From the NCBI GenBank assembly GCA_007131125.1, contig SLRE01000171.1, positions 1-7,694 on the forward strand: 7,694 nucleotides of DNA, written 5' to 3'. The translations under genes and the position numbers were made by a program. The DNA comes from Bacteroidales bacterium. GTDB taxonomy: Bacteria > Bacteroidota > Bacteroidia > Bacteroidales > UBA7960. Shown in pieces: positions 7,004 to 7,694 of the stretch. The notes under the pieces are model-generated. The model made no database searches. It saw nothing but the letters and a program-made list of their open reading frames with translations, and was not told the DNA's origin. How positions within the stretch are numbered: position 1 is the first letter of the stretch; each line of letters begins with the position of its first letter.

Positions 7004-7678
7004 ATGGTAAACGAATTTGCAGATATTTTTACTTTATCCATTAGCCTGCGCGATGTTGTATTCAATCTTTTGGTAGCTCTTTTTTGCGGTACCATTATCT
7101 CCATGCTTTATCGTTTTACCTACAAAGGCCTGAACTATTCGGCCTCCTTTGCCATTTCCATGATCATGCTTACCATGATCACCTCCATTGTTATTATGGT
7201 GATCGGTAATAACCTGGCCCGTGCTTTTGGCATGGTGGGCGCCATGTCCATTATCCGCTTCCGGACTGCGGTAAAGGATGCCGTCGACATCATGTTTATC
7301 TTCTTTGCGCTTACCATTGGACTGGCTGCCGGGGTTAAGATGTATGCCGTTGCCATTTTCGGGACCCTATTCATCAGTTTGATCTTTCTGATCATCAGCA
7401 GAATGGACTTTGGCCTGGCAAAACGCAGGGAGTACCTTTTGCAGGTGCTCCTGGAAGCCGATAACGTTACCGAGGGCCAGATTGATGAGGTGATAAAAAA
7501 ATACTGCAACCGTTTTAAGCTTGTCAATGTTAAGGCCCTGGGAGAAAGTGAAAATGAACTCATGGAGTTTTCTTACCACGTTTTCCTGAAAAGTGAGGAA
7601 AACGGAAACCGCCTGATCCGTGAACTCAAAAAAATGCTGGATGTAAGAAATGTGAACCTTTTCTTCGACGAGAACTAG
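7004..7678 (+). CDS. DUF4956 multi-pass membrane protein
   Basis: The 224-residue protein has about four TM helices (about 16-36, 47-68, 93-110 and 112-132), then a soluble tail (about 140-224) whose alternating helix/strand pattern looks like a small ferredoxin/ACT-like domain, a guess from sequence only. The hallmark is FGMVGAMSIIRFRTAVKD (75-92) between TM2 and TM3, the conserved block of DUF4956, which resembles the short conserved loop of MgtC-type proteins. Known from genome context: DUF4956 genes commonly sit beside VTC-domain genes, often with a CotH-type gene. Biochemical function is not established to my knowledge. Inferred: the membrane partner of the VTC enzyme, perhaps forming a path for the growing polymer as the membrane helices of the yeast VTC complex do, with the basic RFRT segment near the entrance. 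The gene is complete; 16 bases follow before the window ends and the operon may continue. Start: the ATG at 7004 with a weak AGAGA upstream. Confidence 0.9.
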   Translation: MVNEFADIFTLSISLRDVVFNLLVALFCGTIISMLYRFTYKGLNYSASFAISMIMLTMITSIVIMVIGNNLARAFGMVGAMSIIRFRTAVKDAVDIMFIFFALTIGLAAGVKMYAVAIFGTLFISLIFLIISRMDFGLAKRREYLLQVLLEADNVTEGQIDEVIKKYCNRFKLVNVKALGESENELMEFSYHVFLKSEENGNRLIRELKKMLDVRNVNLFFDEN

Positions 7679-7694
7679 CCCGTAACACTGGTAT

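Noticed and set aside
1..7694. CRISPR arrays, tRNA/rRNA genes, transposases and long direct repeats
   Set aside because: None seen on reading either strand; the sequence is ordinary coding DNA with short gaps, the longest being 180 bases.

Overview
The window looks like chromosomal DNA of a member of the Bacteroidota, probably of the Bacteroidales/Marinilabiliales type. The evidence is a short lipoprotein with an LTAC lipobox, a SusA-like periplasmic GH13 enzyme, an ATP-cone/endonuclease fusion of a type I recall from this phylum, weak or absent Shine-Dalgarno sequences, and a perfect TAnnTTTG box (the Bacteroidota -7 promoter element) ahead of the amylase. This assignment is an inference from gene content and signals; no marker gene is present. 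All seven genes lie on the + strand. I see no tRNA, rRNA, CRISPR array, insertion sequence or sign of recent transfer.

Left part (1-3779): three separately spaced genes. They are an uncharacterised lipoprotein (59-853), an ATP-cone domain fused to a PD-(D/E)XK nuclease of the Mrr-like class (927-1793), and a secreted cyclomaltodextrinase/neopullulanase-like alpha-amylase with all catalytic residues (1923-3779). The gaps of 73 and 129 bases suggest separate transcription units. No susC/susD or other starch gene is visible.

Middle (3780-5155): a CorA-type Mg2+/Co2+ channel (3960-5027) with its GMN signature, flanked by gaps of 180 and 128 bases. Each gap contains a short perfect inverted repeat.

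Right part (5156-7678): a tightly packed three-gene operon. It encodes a HlyD-type membrane fusion (periplasmic adaptor) protein, a VTC-domain polyphosphate-polymerase-like protein, and a DUF4956 multi-pass membrane protein with an MgtC-like GAMSIIRFRT motif; the gaps are 6 and 18 bases. VTC plus DUF4956 is a known gene pair. The HlyD-type adaptor as first gene, with no ABC, RND or MFS pump in view, is the unusual part. Together they suggest a membrane-bound machine that makes a polyanion (polyphosphate or similar) at the inner membrane and passes it into or across the envelope. This is a hypothesis; the operon may continue beyond the right edge, where a transporter, a TolC-like protein or a CotH protein would change or strengthen it.
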